Made by a program: the position numbers and the translations under genes
Assembly: GCA_026418535.1 (NCBI GenBank)
Contig: JAOABC010000004.1
Span: forward strand, 1-64,000
From: Hydrogenothermaceae bacterium
GTDB taxonomy: Bacteria > Aquificota > Aquificia > Aquificales > Hydrogenothermaceae
Reading direction: 5' to 3'
Length of the DNA stretch: 64,000 nucleotides
The notes under the pieces: model-generated
Database searches by the model: none
Told to the model about the DNA's origin: nothing
Seen by the model: only the letters and a program-made list of their open reading frames with translations
Shown: piece after piece, positions 1 to 9,589 of the stretch
Layout: every line of letters begins with the position of its first letter
Position numbering within the stretch: position 1 is the first letter of the stretch

Positions 1-204
1 GTATCCGAGGTAGTCTTTCAGTAGATGTTCTATATCTCTGAAAGATGATTTGTAGTGGATTTCAGTAAGTAGTGTTAAAAGTGTGACTTAGTTACTGTAT
101 ACAGATGGTCTACCTCTTTTTTGGTAGGTTTGTTATGTTGGGATCTGTACTGCTTTAGTTGGTTTTTGGATTAGGTCTAAGATAAATTGAACCTTATCTG
201 TCAT
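1..204 (-). pseudogene. Transposase remnant, 5' part, runs off the window
   Basis: Reading the minus strand from an ATG at 204 gives one continuous frame to the window edge, interrupted by TAA codons at 133-135 and 88-90. After the first stop comes KKRGRPSVYS- and then a leucine-rich helix ending SFRDIEHLLKDYLGY. A KRGRPxxYS start followed by such a helix is typical of the N-terminal region of DDE transposases of the IS4/IS5 kind. The two stops make this copy inactive. The family assignment is from pattern only, and the element's other end lies outside the window. Confidence 0.6.
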
Positions 205-241
205 TGTTTCTTGGATTTTTAAACAGATTCTCTAAAAACTC

Positions 242-270
242 TTGAAAAAAAACTTAATAAGTTGTATAAT
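242..270 (+). promoter_or_regulatory. Sigma70-type promoter of the tRNA cluster
   Basis: TTGAAA (242-247), a 17-nt spacer and a perfect TATAAT (265-270), ending 17 nt before the first tRNA. This is the best consensus promoter on the left side of the window and fits a strong stable-RNA promoter. Confidence 0.8.
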
Positions 271-287
271 ATTTTTCCGCTCACGAA

Positions 288-360
288 CGGAGTGTAGCTC
301 AGGTGGGAGAGCACGTGCCTTGGGAGCACGGGGTCGCAGGTTCAAGTCCTGCCACTCCGA
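288..360 (+). tRNA. tRNA-Pro (UGG anticodon)
   Basis: A full cloverleaf can be drawn. The acceptor stem is CGGAGTG/CACTCCG and the anticodon loop CTTGGGA gives anticodon TGG. The T arm is GCAGG-TTCAAGT-CCTGC. CCA is not encoded; the discriminator base is A at 360. First of three tandem tRNAs. Confidence 0.95.
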
Positions 361-371
361 CATTACAACGT

Positions 372-445
<74 letters not shown>

Positions 446-453
446 TTCAACAC

Positions 454-531
<78 letters not shown>

Positions 532-653
532 AAATTGTAATCTAAAAAGCATCTTTTAGTATTCTAAAATAACTACTATCGTTCAGCTGTTGACTTTCCG
601 GAGTCTATCAATCAGACTTATTTTAGTGGATTTTTCTCAAGAGGTTAGAAGTT

Positions 654-1808
654 GTGAGATTTTTCTCTATTACTATGATTACTATGTTATTGATGTTTAA
701 ATTAGTCTTCTCAGAAAGTTTAGATGAGCTTATAAACATAGCAAAGAAGAACAATCCGGATATAAAGAGATTCGAAAAAGAGATAGAAGTTCTAAAGCAG
801 AAATCAAAAACTGCAGGAAGATTACCAAACCCGTCTATTTCATTTAATATAAGAGATAAAGGAAGTTTTACCATATTCCAGTATATTCCGTGGTATGAGA
901 AGTTAAAACTTCAGAGGGAGATGGAGGAGAAGAGATACGAAGTCCAGCTGATTGTTTATCAACAGGAAAAGAGTAAAATATTAATACAGATAAAAGAACT
1001 AGGTTTAAGAACGTGGCTAAACAGAGAGAGGATAAAACTCAATACTCAACTTATATCTATAATAGACGGAGTTTTGCAGGGGGATATATCCGCGGGAGAC
1101 AAGAACAAACTGACCATCCTAAAGATAGATCTGCTTTTAGAAAACAAAGATTTAGAACTTTCCACTTTAAAACTCTTATCTGAGTTGAAGGTTCTACTAA
1201 ACAGCGATTTTGGGGATGTTGAGGTCGAAAGGGTAGATATTCCAGATCTAAAAGAAGAAGAGTTAAAGGAAAGGATAAAAACTATAGGGTTAGCTATAAA
1301 ACAGATAGATAAGCAGATAGAGAGGGACAGGTTGTCTTATAAACTGGCAAAGGAGATATACATCCCGGATTTTGGGGTCTCAATAACCTACAAAGTTAGG
1401 GAGAAGTTTGATGATGCAATCTCCGTTGGAGTTAACTTGTATGTAAACGTTCCCATATGGAGAAGACTAAACCAAGAGCAGATAGTCCTAGAGCAAAAAC
1501 TACAGTTAATATCATCTCAGGAGAAGAAGATCAATGTAATAAACCAAACTCTATGGTCTGCTGATAAGTTCATTCAAGAATACAAGATATCAAGAGAGAA
1601 GTTAGATATACTCAAAAAGAACTATCATCTATACAGATATGACATGGAACTTACGACAAACAGATACCTCAAAAAAGAGTCTGATATTAACAGTATCATA
1701 TACTCTATATCTAGATTTAAAGAGGCTCATAGTAGGCTTCTGCAGGAAACCTTATCAGTTAACATCTCTTATTTTCGGATACAGGAGCTGCTTGGAGAGG
1801 TTGAATAA
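654..1808 (+). CDS. TolC-like outer-membrane efflux protein
   Basis: A 384-residue protein with a GTG start behind an AGAGG ribosome site, a signal peptide (hydrophobic residues about 4-18, cut after FSES) and long coiled-coil helices (about 25-120, 190-235 and 290-380). It lacks disulphides and is rich in K/E/L/I, as expected of the two-repeat TolC/OEP fold. At 384 residues it is shorter than E. coli TolC but normal for CusC/CzcC-type or Aquificota members. No inner-membrane pump or adaptor gene is adjacent, so its substrate and partner cannot be told from context. Confidence 0.75.
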   Translation: MRFFSITMITMLLMFKLVFSESLDELINIAKKNNPDIKRFEKEIEVLKQKSKTAGRLPNPSISFNIRDKGSFTIFQYIPWYEKLKLQREMEEKRYEVQLIVYQQEKSKILIQIKELGLRTWLNRERIKLNTQLISIIDGVLQGDISAGDKNKLTILKIDLLLENKDLELSTLKLLSELKVLLNSDFGDVEVERVDIPDLKEEELKERIKTIGLAIKQIDKQIERDRLSYKLAKEIYIPDFGVSITYKVREKFDDAISVGVNLYVNVPIWRRLNQEQIVLEQKLQLISSQEKKINVINQTLWSADKFIQEYKISREKLDILKKNYHLYRYDMELTTNRYLKKESDINSIIYSISRFKEAHSRLLQETLSVNISYFRIQELLGEVE

Positions 1809-1828
1809 AAGCCTGCCCTTAGGCAGAC
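1804..1828 (-). terminator. Rho-independent terminator after the globin gene
   Basis: On the minus strand, TCTGCC-TAAG-GGCAGG(C) forms a short hairpin followed by TTTTATT. It overlaps the stop codon of the convergent TolC-like gene, so the hairpin may serve both genes. Confidence 0.6.
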
Positions 1829-1842
1829 TTTAAAGTTGGGTA

Positions 1843-2274
1843 TTATTTTACAGACACTATACTTTCTTTTAGTGGAGATACAGCTGCTAAGAACTCTTTC
1901 TGTACATCGGCAGGAACTTTAAACTGGTCTAATGTTTCTTTAGTTAGATCTACGAACCTTCCCCAATTTTTCTCTGATATCTTCAGCTTCTCATGGGCAG
2001 TTTTCATATCTCTACCTTTGTAATCACATGGACCACCTGTAGCTTTACATATGAAGGATGCAACCAGTTGTCTGTTTCTCTCTACTTTTTCTTTGTCAAA
2101 GCCTTTACAGTACTTTCCAAGTTGTTGGTCTTTCATCATCTTGTTAATAAGCTCAACGACCACAGCGTCTATAGCTTGTTTGCCTCCCAGCTTCTCGTAC
2201 AGTGTTTTGTCAGCAGAGAAAGACTGAGATACCAAAACAACGGCTAAGCCCACGGAAAGAGCTAACTTCTTCAT
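1843..2274 (-). CDS. Exported truncated (2/2) haemoglobin, group I type
   Basis: A 143-residue protein starting MKKLALS; this ATG is chosen because a strong AGGAGG site lies just upstream. Residues 1-21 form a Sec signal peptide ending SFSA, unusual because most truncated haemoglobins are cytosolic. The globin part begins LYEKLGG and has the GR-M-TAH-LKI block, whose His should be the proximal haem ligand (F8). The usual B9-B10 Phe-Tyr appears replaced by Leu-Ile, so distal-pocket chemistry may differ from NO-dioxygenating trHbN. Three cysteines (KYCKG, FICKA, GGPCD) could form a periplasmic disulphide. A monocistronic gene with its own terminator. Confidence 0.85.
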   Translation of the reverse strand: MKKLALSVGLAVVLVSQSFSADKTLYEKLGGKQAIDAVVVELINKMMKDQQLGKYCKGFDKEKVERNRQLVASFICKATGGPCDYKGRDMKTAHEKLKISEKNWGRFVDLTKETLDQFKVPADVQKEFLAAVSPLKESIVSVK

Positions 2275-2479
2275 GGCACACCTCCTCAAAGAAACAATAA
2301 TCTAATAAAAACTATAACCTCTTCCTTCTGGAGGTAGTCAGAAAAAATTTTATTTTTGCACCTTATTTTTTACGGTTGATTAAAATTTACTCTTTTCGGT
2401 CTTTTGTTGGTGGAGTAGTAGTTTTTACCTAAAAAAAGTGGGTATTGAACTTTGTGTGGAGATACTCTCCTTTTTCTGT

Positions 2480-2906
2480 AGTGTTTTATCAAAAGCTACC
2501 TATAACCAGGTCGTGGTCGTAGAAATTGTGTATATCACAACTCTACACTCGTATACAAGGAGAGACTCTGGAATGATAACTGAGGATATAGATACACTCT
2601 TTTCTTTTGTTATAGAGATAATCTCCCATTTATTCAGACTGTTTCCGTGGGTTTTTCCGGTTTTGTGGATATCTTCCAGGTACCTATACGGTAGGAAATT
2701 TATACTAAATCCCCAATCTCTTCTATCAGCTTTCTACTGTAGTTTTCTCTAGAACAGGAGAAGCCATATAAGAAAGGCTCTCTGTTTATCATCATATGGT
2801 GGGCTACTGCAAATGGGTTTTCCCCAACACACACAACAGCGACAGGTCTTGGTAGATAACCTAGAGTGTATCCACCTTCTGGAAGAGTCTTAAATCCCTC
2901 TAACAT
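2480..2906 (-). pseudogene. Flavin reductase-like (FMN-binding split barrel) pseudogene
   Basis: The first 68 codons (2906 down to 2700) are intact and read TLGYLPRPVAVVCVGENP, then MMINREPFLYGFSC and a helix to EEIGDLV, the N-terminal half of a flavin reductase/flavoredoxin domain. Translation stops at TAA, but the next frame continues with the expected YLEDIHKTGKTHG-NKWE-I segment and then ECRVV; after a second shift DHDLVIGSF appears and stops. That is the family order (GxxSGRDxDKF, ECR, DHxLVIGEV) broken by at least two frameshifts. A solitary decayed gene. Confidence 0.8.
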
Positions 2907-2995
2907 ATAGTCCTCCTTTCTTAATTCTGTGTTAACAAACTAAAAATCCGTTTATTGTATAATTTTAAGATACTTAAAAATTAAGAGGTGTAGAA

Positions 2996-3460
2996 GTGAA
3001 CCTGACTGAACTTTTCTTAAAGCTTGCTCTAGTAGGTGGAGACCCTGTCCTCTACGTATTAGTCCTTATGAGTGTAGTTATGGTAGCTGTAATCGTAGAA
3101 AGGCTTATCACAATAAGAACTATAGAGGCTAACCTTATATCTTACGAGCCTCTCACTTTGAAGCTACTGCTGGAGAAGAGGCTTGGGATACTTGCCACTT
3201 TTGGAAACAACGCTCCATTCATAGGACTGTTTGGAACTGTCCTAGGAGTTATAAAGGCCTTCCATAGCCTTGGAACCTCCACTGAGTTTGGAGTAAGGGT
3301 GGTTATGACTGGAATTTCGGAAGCCTTAGTTGCAACTGCATTAGGACTCTTTGTTGCCATACCTTCTGTTGTAGCTTATAACTACTTTGTCCGGAGGATA
3401 AAAACACTCCTTCTTATATACGAATACAAAAAAAGTATGAAAATCCAGTTAGAGGACTGA
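2996..3460 (+). CDS. exbB: ExbB/TolQ-type proton-channel subunit
   Basis: A 154-residue inner-membrane protein starting at GTG behind AGAGGTG. It has three hydrophobic segments (about 16-35, 70-90, 110-135). The GTVLGVI helix, followed by the GISEALVATALGLFVAIPSVVAYN block, is diagnostic of the MotA/TolQ/ExbB family, which forms the pentameric channel that uses the proton gradient to energise TonB. It is short for ExbB, with a reduced cytoplasmic loop, as is common in ExbB2-type proteins. First gene of exbB-exbD-tonB; a TATAAT at 2958-2963 may be its -10. Confidence 0.92.
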   Translation: MNLTELFLKLALVGGDPVLYVLVLMSVVMVAVIVERLITIRTIEANLISYEPLTLKLLLEKRLGILATFGNNAPFIGLFGTVLGVIKAFHSLGTSTEFGVRVVMTGISEALVATALGLFVAIPSVVAYNYFVRRIKTLLLIYEYKKSMKIQLED

Positions 3461-3464
3461 GATT

Positions 3465-3866
3465 ATGAAGTTGATAGATAAGGACGAAAAAGAGATATCT
3501 GAGATAAATATGACTCCATTCGTGGATATCATACTGGTCATTCTGATAATCTTCCTTGCCACTGCCACATTCATAGTAGAGGGGAAGATCCCCCTAGACT
3601 TACCAACTGCCAAAACCTCTGAACCAGCTAAACAGCTGCAAGATAAGATAGAGATAGTGATAAAGAAGAACGGTATTTTCTTCCAAGGTAACTTGGTGAA
3701 TCTAGAGATTCTTAAAGAAAAGTTAAAGCCTATGGCACAGCCAGAGAAGGTAGTAGTCTTGAAGGCAGAGAAGGATGTTGTGTTTCAGAATGTGGTATCT
3801 GTGATTGATGTGTGTAGGCAAGCTGGTATTTCTAAATATGTTGTTGAGACGAAGAAAGAACCTTGA
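3465..3866 (+). CDS. exbD: ExbD/TolR-type energy transducer
   Basis: 133 residues, four bases after exbB. A short cytoplasmic N-terminus (EISEINMTPFVDIILVILIIF) leads into one transmembrane helix; the aspartate in PFVD is the conserved proton-carrying residue. A periplasmic domain follows (about 45-133). The NMTPFVD motif is the family signature. It works with ExbB and the TonB encoded immediately downstream to power outer-membrane transport. Confidence 0.93.
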   Translation: MKLIDKDEKEISEINMTPFVDIILVILIIFLATATFIVEGKIPLDLPTAKTSEPAKQLQDKIEIVIKKNGIFFQGNLVNLEILKEKLKPMAQPEKVVVLKAEKDVVFQNVVSVIDVCRQAGISKYVVETKKEP

Positions 3867-4624
3867 TTCAGGTAAATGAGAAGAAAATAATAATTATCTC
3901 TTTTCTTATATCCATCTTCTTGCATGCTATATTAGTGGGCATGTTTTATCTAATAAACATAGAACCTCTTCTATCGGAAAAAGAGAAGATAATTACCATC
4001 TCTCTGGATACACCACCTTTAGAAGAAAAACCAAATATCTCCCCGTACAAAGAAGTATTAAAACATCCTCAGAAGATAGATAGTCCTCCAACACCCAAAC
4101 AACCTACTCCAGTTCCCAGGCCAGTACTAGAACAGACCAAGACTCCAGAGAAACTCCAGGAGAATATGAATCAATCTTTGACAGAACCTTCTTTACCTCC
4201 AGAAAACAACCAACTAAAGCCAAGCTCAGTACAGCCTACACCACAACAGATCCAACCACAACCGCAGAGAATAGACCTATCCCAGGGAAGGCCGGACCAG
4301 TTTAAAACACCTCAGAAAAAAGAGGAGGATGTAGACGGTTACCTGAAGGACTTAATCAGATACCTAAACCAACAGGCAAAGGAGAGAGACCTGTACCCTC
4401 CGATAGCAAAAAGACTAAAGATTGAGGGAGAAGTCATAGTGAGGTTAACTATAAACGAAGACGGAACTATAGAGGAGAACTCTATGATAGTAGTTGAGAG
4501 TAGCGGATACAATGTGTTAGACAAGGGAGCTTTAGATATACTAAAAAAACTCCAACCTTTTAAAAAACCTCCAAAAAAGATCACTGTTGAGATACCAATC
4601 ATATTCCAGATCATCTACATGTGA
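3863..4624 (+). CDS. tonB: TonB energy-transducing protein
   Basis: 253 residues starting at TTG, which overlaps the exbD stop (TTGA). Architecture is classic: a cytoplasmic tip, a signal anchor (about 8-30, containing the SxxxH-type FLISIFLHAI pattern), a long proline- and glutamine-rich periplasm-spanning region (about 50-160), and a C-terminal TonB domain (about 165-253) with YPPIAKRLKIEGEVIVRLTI and the ALDILKKLQPF segment. It delivers ExbB/ExbD energy to outer-membrane receptors. No receptor gene is adjacent. Confidence 0.92.
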   Translation: MIQVNEKKIIIISFLISIFLHAILVGMFYLINIEPLLSEKEKIITISLDTPPLEEKPNISPYKEVLKHPQKIDSPPTPKQPTPVPRPVLEQTKTPEKLQENMNQSLTEPSLPPENNQLKPSSVQPTPQQIQPQPQRIDLSQGRPDQFKTPQKKEEDVDGYLKDLIRYLNQQAKERDLYPPIAKRLKIEGEVIVRLTINEDGTIEENSMIVVESSGYNVLDKGALDILKKLQPFKKPPKKITVEIPIIFQIIYM

Positions 4625-4683
4625 AATTTTGAAAGTTTGGTGTAAAATATAGGGAAAATTAACTGCCAGAGAGGAGGAGAAAG

Positions 4684-4881
4684 ATGACACCACTAAGAGT
4701 TCAAAGGATAATGATGTCCATTATACTTATCTCCGGATTGCTACTAGACCTAAACAATGTAGAGTGGGGTAAGTACCTTATCTGGTTTGTTGCCTTTATG
4801 GCCCTGTTTGCTGGAATAACTGGATTCTGTCCATCTGACAAAATCCTTATGAAGATAACTGGAAAAGACAAGTTCTGCTGA
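4684..4881 (+). CDS. Small DUF2892 (YgaP-like) membrane protein
   Basis: 65 residues with two hydrophobic helices (about 8-25 and 30-50) separated by a short loop, ending FAGITGFCPSDKILMKITG. The GITGFCP motif is characteristic of DUF2892, the membrane part of YgaP-type proteins, which in some species is fused to a rhodanese. Function unknown; the cysteine in GFCP is invariant in the family. It has a strong AGAGGAGGAG ribosome site, and its TGA overlaps the start of the next gene. A paralogue sits at 14182. Confidence 0.8.
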   Translation: MTPLRVQRIMMSIILISGLLLDLNNVEWGKYLIWFVAFMALFAGITGFCPSDKILMKITGKDKFC

Positions 4882-6017
4882 TGAAGTTTATCCACCTATC
4901 TGATACCCATCTTGGGTATCAGCATCTAGGTTTAACGGAGAGGAAACAGGACTTTACAGAAGCTTTCTCCTACGTTGTAGACTATGCCATAGAAAACAGT
5001 GTTGACTTTATAATACACACTGGAGACTTCTTCCATAGCTCTCGCCCATCCAATGAGATCATAATAGAAGCGATACAACTTGTAAAGAAACTGAAAGATA
5101 ATCGAATCCCTATCTTTACCATACACGGAAACCATGATAGGGGTAGTGGAACAAGAGATAGGTCCGCCTTGGATATACTCAAAGAATTTGGTTTAACTCT
5201 GCTGGACAGTAACTTCTATACTCTAGAAGATATAAACATCTTTGGTATAAAGTACATCCACAGTATATTTTTGAAAAGAGTTGATCTTAAGTCCATACTT
5301 GAAAAGCTATATGAGGAAGCTCCTCGGAAAGAGTTTAACATGCTAATGCTTCATTTTGAGTTCTCTCCATTTTTCAAAACGGATTTGGAGATAGAGAGTG
5401 TGCTTCCAGAATGTTTTGAGTACGTAGGAGTAGGTCACTTCCATCAAGCACAGGAATCTTACAGAGTAAAAAACTCAGTGGTAGTCTATCCTGGTTCAAC
5501 AGAGTACACCCAGTTTAACGAAAGGGACTACTCACAAAAAGGGTTCTATCTAATCCATATAGAGCATATAAAGTCTATAAACAGCCAGTTTGTCCCCATA
5601 CCAAGTAGAAAGTTCATAGTCAAGAGATTTAATGATGATAGTCTCGAAAGTAGGATAGAAGAGCTAAGAAGTTTGGAGTTTAACGAAAGCAAGAAGCCTG
5701 TCTTAATACTAAAAGGAGCTACAAAAGGCAATCTATCCAAAAAAAATGTAGTACAACTTCTTGAAAACAGGGGACTAAAATCTGAGTTTTTACACATATC
5801 TGTAGATTTGGAAAGGATAGGTTTAGAGTATGAGTTTAAATACTTAGACCATATAGAAAAAACTCAGTCTTACGTAGAAGAAATTCTACAGAAGAACATA
5901 GAAGATGTCCAAGTTAGGGAAAAGGTAAGACAAGTTCTATACGCTATACACTCCTTTGAGAACCTTCAAGAGTTTGAAGTTTACATAGAGGAAAATAAAG
6001 AACTTTTTCAACTTTAG
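4881..6017 (+). CDS. Mre11/SbcD-type DNA repair exonuclease
   Basis: 378 residues with all calcineurin-like phosphoesterase motifs in order: SDTHLGYQ (7-14), HTGDFFH (about 47), IHGNHDRG (about 83), then LMLHFE and VGVGHFH (about 188). These bind two metal ions and form the nuclease centre of Mre11/SbcD, which processes DNA ends with the ATPase Rad50/SbcC. No sbcC/rad50 lies next to it, which is uncommon. The C-terminal part (230-378) fits the capping and Rad50-contact regions. Translationally coupled to the DUF2892 gene. Confidence 0.88.
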   Translation: MKFIHLSDTHLGYQHLGLTERKQDFTEAFSYVVDYAIENSVDFIIHTGDFFHSSRPSNEIIIEAIQLVKKLKDNRIPIFTIHGNHDRGSGTRDRSALDILKEFGLTLLDSNFYTLEDINIFGIKYIHSIFLKRVDLKSILEKLYEEAPRKEFNMLMLHFEFSPFFKTDLEIESVLPECFEYVGVGHFHQAQESYRVKNSVVVYPGSTEYTQFNERDYSQKGFYLIHIEHIKSINSQFVPIPSRKFIVKRFNDDSLESRIEELRSLEFNESKKPVLILKGATKGNLSKKNVVQLLENRGLKSEFLHISVDLERIGLEYEFKYLDHIEKTQSYVEEILQKNIEDVQVREKVRQVLYAIHSFENLQEFEVYIEENKELFQL

Positions 6018-6028
6018 AGGAAGACGAT

Positions 6029-6898
6029 ATGAAGATTGTAGAGAAACTAAAAGAAAAAAAACTTAGTGTATCCTTCGAGTTTTTCCCCCCTAAGAATGAA
6101 CAGGCACAACAACAGCTTTTCAACACGATTAAAGATCTATCTCCCCTAAACCCTACCTTTGTGTCTATAACATACGGAGCAGGAGGTTCAACAAGGGATA
6201 AAACAAGGGAGGTTGTGAAGAGATTACATGAAGAGACAGACCTGACAGTAATGGCTCATCTAACCTGTATAGCCCATACACAGGAAGAGATATTAGATAT
6301 CCTTGGAGATTACCAAAAGATAGGTGTTCAGAATATACTAGCTCTCCGGGGAGACTTACCCTTAAACAGAAGAGAGGAGATTCTAAAAGGTTGTAAACAT
6401 GCTGATGGACTTGTGAGGTTGATAAGAGAGAGGTTTGGAGACTATTTCTGCATAGCTGTAGCTTCCTATCCAGAAAAACATCCAGAGAGTCCTAACTTAG
6501 AAAGGGATATACTAAACTTCAAGAAGAAAGTAAAAGCAGGAGCGGACTTCTCCATAACTCAGATGTTCTTCGATAACAGCTACTATTACAGATTTTTAGA
6601 GAGGGTGAGGAAAGAAGGTATAGATATTCCTATACTTGCTGGGATAATGCCAATAACCAACTTCTCTCAGATATCTAAGTTTTCTCAGATGTGTGGAGCG
6701 ACCATTCCTGAGAAGATTGTAAAAAAGTTTGAGAATTATACAGATGACTCAGAAGAAACAAAGAAGATAGGGATAGAAGTGGCAACTAAACAGTGTATAG
6801 ACCTTATAGAGTCCGGAGTTGATGGTCTGCACTTCTACACTCTAAACAAATCAGACGCAACCTCGATCATCTACAACAACATAAAAAGTTACTTTTGA
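6029..6898 (+). CDS. metF: 5,10-methylenetetrahydrofolate reductase
   Basis: 289 residues, the usual MetF length. SFEFFPPKN near the N-terminus, [12 protein letters not shown] (about 49-60), LTCIAHT, LALRGD (about 105) and [10 protein letters not shown] (about 178) are the FAD/folate TIM-barrel signatures. It makes 5-methyl-THF for methionine synthesis, consistent with metE at 25.7 kb, although the two are unlinked. Ribosome site GAGGAAG; the gene follows the Mre11-like gene by 11 bases. Confidence 0.95.
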   Translation: MKIVEKLKEKKLSVSFEFFPPKNEQAQQQLFNTIKDLSPLNPTFVSITYGAGGSTRDKTREVVKRLHEETDLTVMAHLTCIAHTQEEILDILGDYQKIGVQNILALRGDLPLNRREEILKGCKHADGLVRLIRERFGDYFCIAVASYPEKHPESPNLERDILNFKKKVKAGADFSITQMFFDNSYYYRFLERVRKEGIDIPILAGIMPITNFSQISKFSQMCGATIPEKIVKKFENYTDDSEETKKIGIEVATKQCIDLIESGVDGLHFYTLNKSDATSIIYNNIKSYF

Positions 6899-6962
6899 AA
6901 AAGCTCCACAACTGGACTCTTAACCTTAAACACAGTCTACAAAACCCATCATACAAAATTCA

Positions 6963-7094
6963 CTAGCGTGTCCAAGCTTTAATTTTTACCTTTATCTCCA
7001 TCTCTGTCTTCCTTAAACTCTTTTTATGAAGTTTGTAAACGTCCTTTTGTGTTCCAACTAAAATTTTATCACCTCTCTTCACCGTCCTCAATAT
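6963..7094 (-). other. Unidentified short minus-strand frame upstream of the cmr remnants
   Basis: The minus strand has a 43-codon open stretch containing ILRTVKRGDKILVG and a basic tail ending IKAWTR, closed by TAG-TGA. No good ribosome site or start is visible and I do not recognise it. The lysine-rich composition and isolation suggest the end of a decayed gene divergent from cmr1. The remaining bases between metF and cmr1 (6899-7134) show nothing else. Confidence 0.25.
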
Positions 7095-7134
7095 GCTAAA
7101 ATATTCCTATACAAAATAAAAAACGGGAAATAAA

Positions 7135-8052
7135 ATGATAAAGAAATCCCTCCAGATAGAAATAGTAACACCGACCATAATGGGAGGAGCAAAGTAGGAG
7201 CTTCTGAGATAAAGGCCGTAATGAGACAAGCCTTCCGGATAGTGGCAGGTAGATACATAAACCATTCATCAAAGGACTCCATAAAAACACTCCTTGAAAA
7301 AGAAGGGGAGATATTTGGTAGTACTTCCAGAAAGTCTACATTCAGAATCTAGCTAGAAGGAACAGAAGGACTAATTGTAAGAAGTAAAAAAATCTACCCC
7401 ATAAATCAAACTTTGCTAAAGAAGCAGTAGATCTAAACCGGACCATTTAACTTAAACATAGTGAGCTTATCCAACACATATCCTCTTGAGTTTTAAAAAT
7501 CTCTTCTAAGAGTGGCACTCCTTCTGAGAATTGGAAACAGAAGGAACAGATTAGCAGGAAACATGCAGATTAAAGACATCCCTATAAAGCTCGAAAAAGA
7601 AGTAGAAAATATTGAGAAAGTATTTAAAGATAGAGAAATGTTCCATAAAGAGAGCATACTACAGATGAGCCACTATTCCCAAGTTTAACATTCAGAGAAA
7701 ACAAACAGGAAAAAAATTATCTAGTCTACTCTATCCATTTAAACTACCTAGAGAAATCTCTCAACTTTTAAGAATTACTCAAGAATTTATATAATCATGT
7801 AATACATCAAGTAGAAAAACATCCTGAATACTCTTTTATTATCGGTTCTACTAAGCCACAAGGCAGGGGTCATAATAAACTTTTCCATCCAAAAAGAGTT
7901 AAAAGGCTATAAACTTTATTTAATAGCCTTCTATACGTTAAATTTGTTAAATCTAATGGATTCACATACTAACAGTGGAGAGATACGGTAAACCTTGTGA
8001 AAGATCTATCTAAAAAATATTTCAGTGAGGATGAACTAAGAGAGGGAAGGAT
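7135..8052 (+). pseudogene. cmr1: Decayed cmr1 (type III-B CRISPR effector, Cas7-like)
   Basis: An ATG at 7135 opens SLQIEIVTPTIMGGAK, followed by TAG at 7195 and a shift; the next frame resumes ASEIKAVMRQAFRIVAGRY and EIFGSTSRKSTFRI. This is the Cmr1 order: the T-P-GGA start, then SEIRxxxxRxxxR, then the LFG/FGS segment. Further on LRIGNRRNRLAGNMQI corresponds to the G-R-RRGxG region, and FIIGSTKPQGRG lies near the end. Several frameshifts and stops break the reading frame throughout. Cmr1 contacts target RNA at the head of the Cmr complex; this copy cannot make it. Confidence 0.8.
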
Positions 8053-9589
8053 ATGGGAAAGTTCTTGGTGAAAGCAACCATTCCTGCTGTCCAAGATCTT
8101 ATACTCCAGTTTAGGAAATTATCAGACCTGTATGGAGGTAGTAATCTGATCCCAGAGGTCCTCCGGAAAACCATTAAATCTGTAAAAGACGACCGGATAA
8201 AACTTCTCATACCTTCAGAGAGATATCTTAATACAGATAATATGACGAATGAAGATGAGGAGGAGGGTGTAAAGTCATTTGGGAATTGATAGAGGAACAG
8301 TTTCAAAAAGCTCTCATCGAAAATTTATACGATGGAGTGATCTTAAAGAACGAGAAACTTAAATCTTGGTATAATCTGGCTGAATACCAGATAAAAAACT
8401 CTCTGAAGTTAATCTGGGGAGCTGTGGAGATAGAAAAAATGAGGATAATAAAGAAGATTTGGATAGTCTGTTCTACAAAGAACAAAATTTTGAGGAGTTT
8501 TTTGAGAATAAAAGCAAGTTGTTAGGTGGTCAGGGGGAATTACTATACATACCTTATAGGTGCATCTCTATGTAGTGTGTGTGATAATAGGACTATACTG
8601 GGAGCATCTGAAAAAGAGCCTACAAGGTAAATCTTTTTGGGATGAACACTACAAAGACAATAAAATTTCTGGAAAGAAGGAAGGAGAAAAGCTCTGTGGA
8701 TTTTGTTTTGCAAAAAGAAAATACCACGGGAAACAGTTCGACTCAGTAGCATACTTTGCCATAGCAGACTACTGTGCTAAGATGGAGATAGAATCTCTTC
8801 TAGAGGAATACGATATTCAGCTTGTGTTCAGAGAAGACATGGAATATAAAGAAAGCCTATCTGAGATAATTAAATCCCACGGAAAACCTTCAAAATACTA
8901 CGGACTGATAATGGCAGATGGGGATGGAATGGGAGAGAAGGTTGACACAGCCTTTAAAAATGGCAAGATTGAAGATTTTACTACAGAGCTATCCGGATAC
9001 TCTAAAAAGTTTACAAAGATTACAGAAAAAACGAAGGAAGTGTGATATACTCTGGAGGAGATGACATCCTTGCAATACTGCCAAAGTCAAAAACCATAGA
9101 AACATACAGAGATATAATCTCTGAATTTAAGATATCCACCATAAGCGGGGGAATAGTTTTTGCTCACTACAAAATCCCACTTAGTTATGTACTGCAGATT
9201 CTCAGAGAGAACGAAAAAAAGCAAAGAACAAAGGTAAAGATGGTTTTACATATCATATATAAAACATTCTCTTCTTCCGGATGCTTCGTAAAAAACATCT
9301 ACTTAGAATAGTTTAAAAAAGTTATAAATATGATGTCCTAAGAAGATTTTCCCAACATATTCGTATACCAGTTAGAAACTCTTCTTAGACATTATGGAGA
9401 GAGAACGAAAAAGAAGAATCAGGTTTTAAAACTAACAGAGTATCTTATAAATAAAAAGAGCTTTAGAGAGAGGAATTTAAAGAGTTCATCATGAATAGTC
9501 CCATCATGTTCGGTGAAAGTGAGGATGAGGTAAATATAAGAGATATAGTAGGAAGACTAAAAGTGGCACGCTCCTTGCAGGGGAAAGTG
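8053..9589 (+). pseudogene. cmr2: Decayed cmr2/cas10 (GGDD polymerase subunit)
   Basis: Fragments in successive frames rebuild Cas10/Cmr2. The start VKATIPAVQDLI-QFRKLSDLYGGS (8053) matches the P-V-Q-x-I-x-x-A-R-x-x-D-L-x-x-G-S region. A zinc-finger pair follows, SLCSVCDNR (about 8570) and KLCGFCFAKR (8690). The palm motif MADGDGMGEKV (about 8913) and YSGGDDILAIL (GGDD codons at 9054-9065) come next, and then an ARSLQG tail (about 9570). At least three frameshifts and an in-frame TGA separate them. No N-terminal HD nuclease domain is seen. The cyclic-oligoadenylate motifs are intact but cannot be translated together. Confidence 0.88.

Noticed and set aside
2275-2289. Longer start for the globin (five extra residues)
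   Set aside because: The extra codons overlap the AGGAGG ribosome site of the ATG at 2274.
2438-2752. Plus-strand open frame of 104 codons
   Set aside because: Lies over the decayed flavin reductase on the other strand, has no ribosome site and no family likeness.
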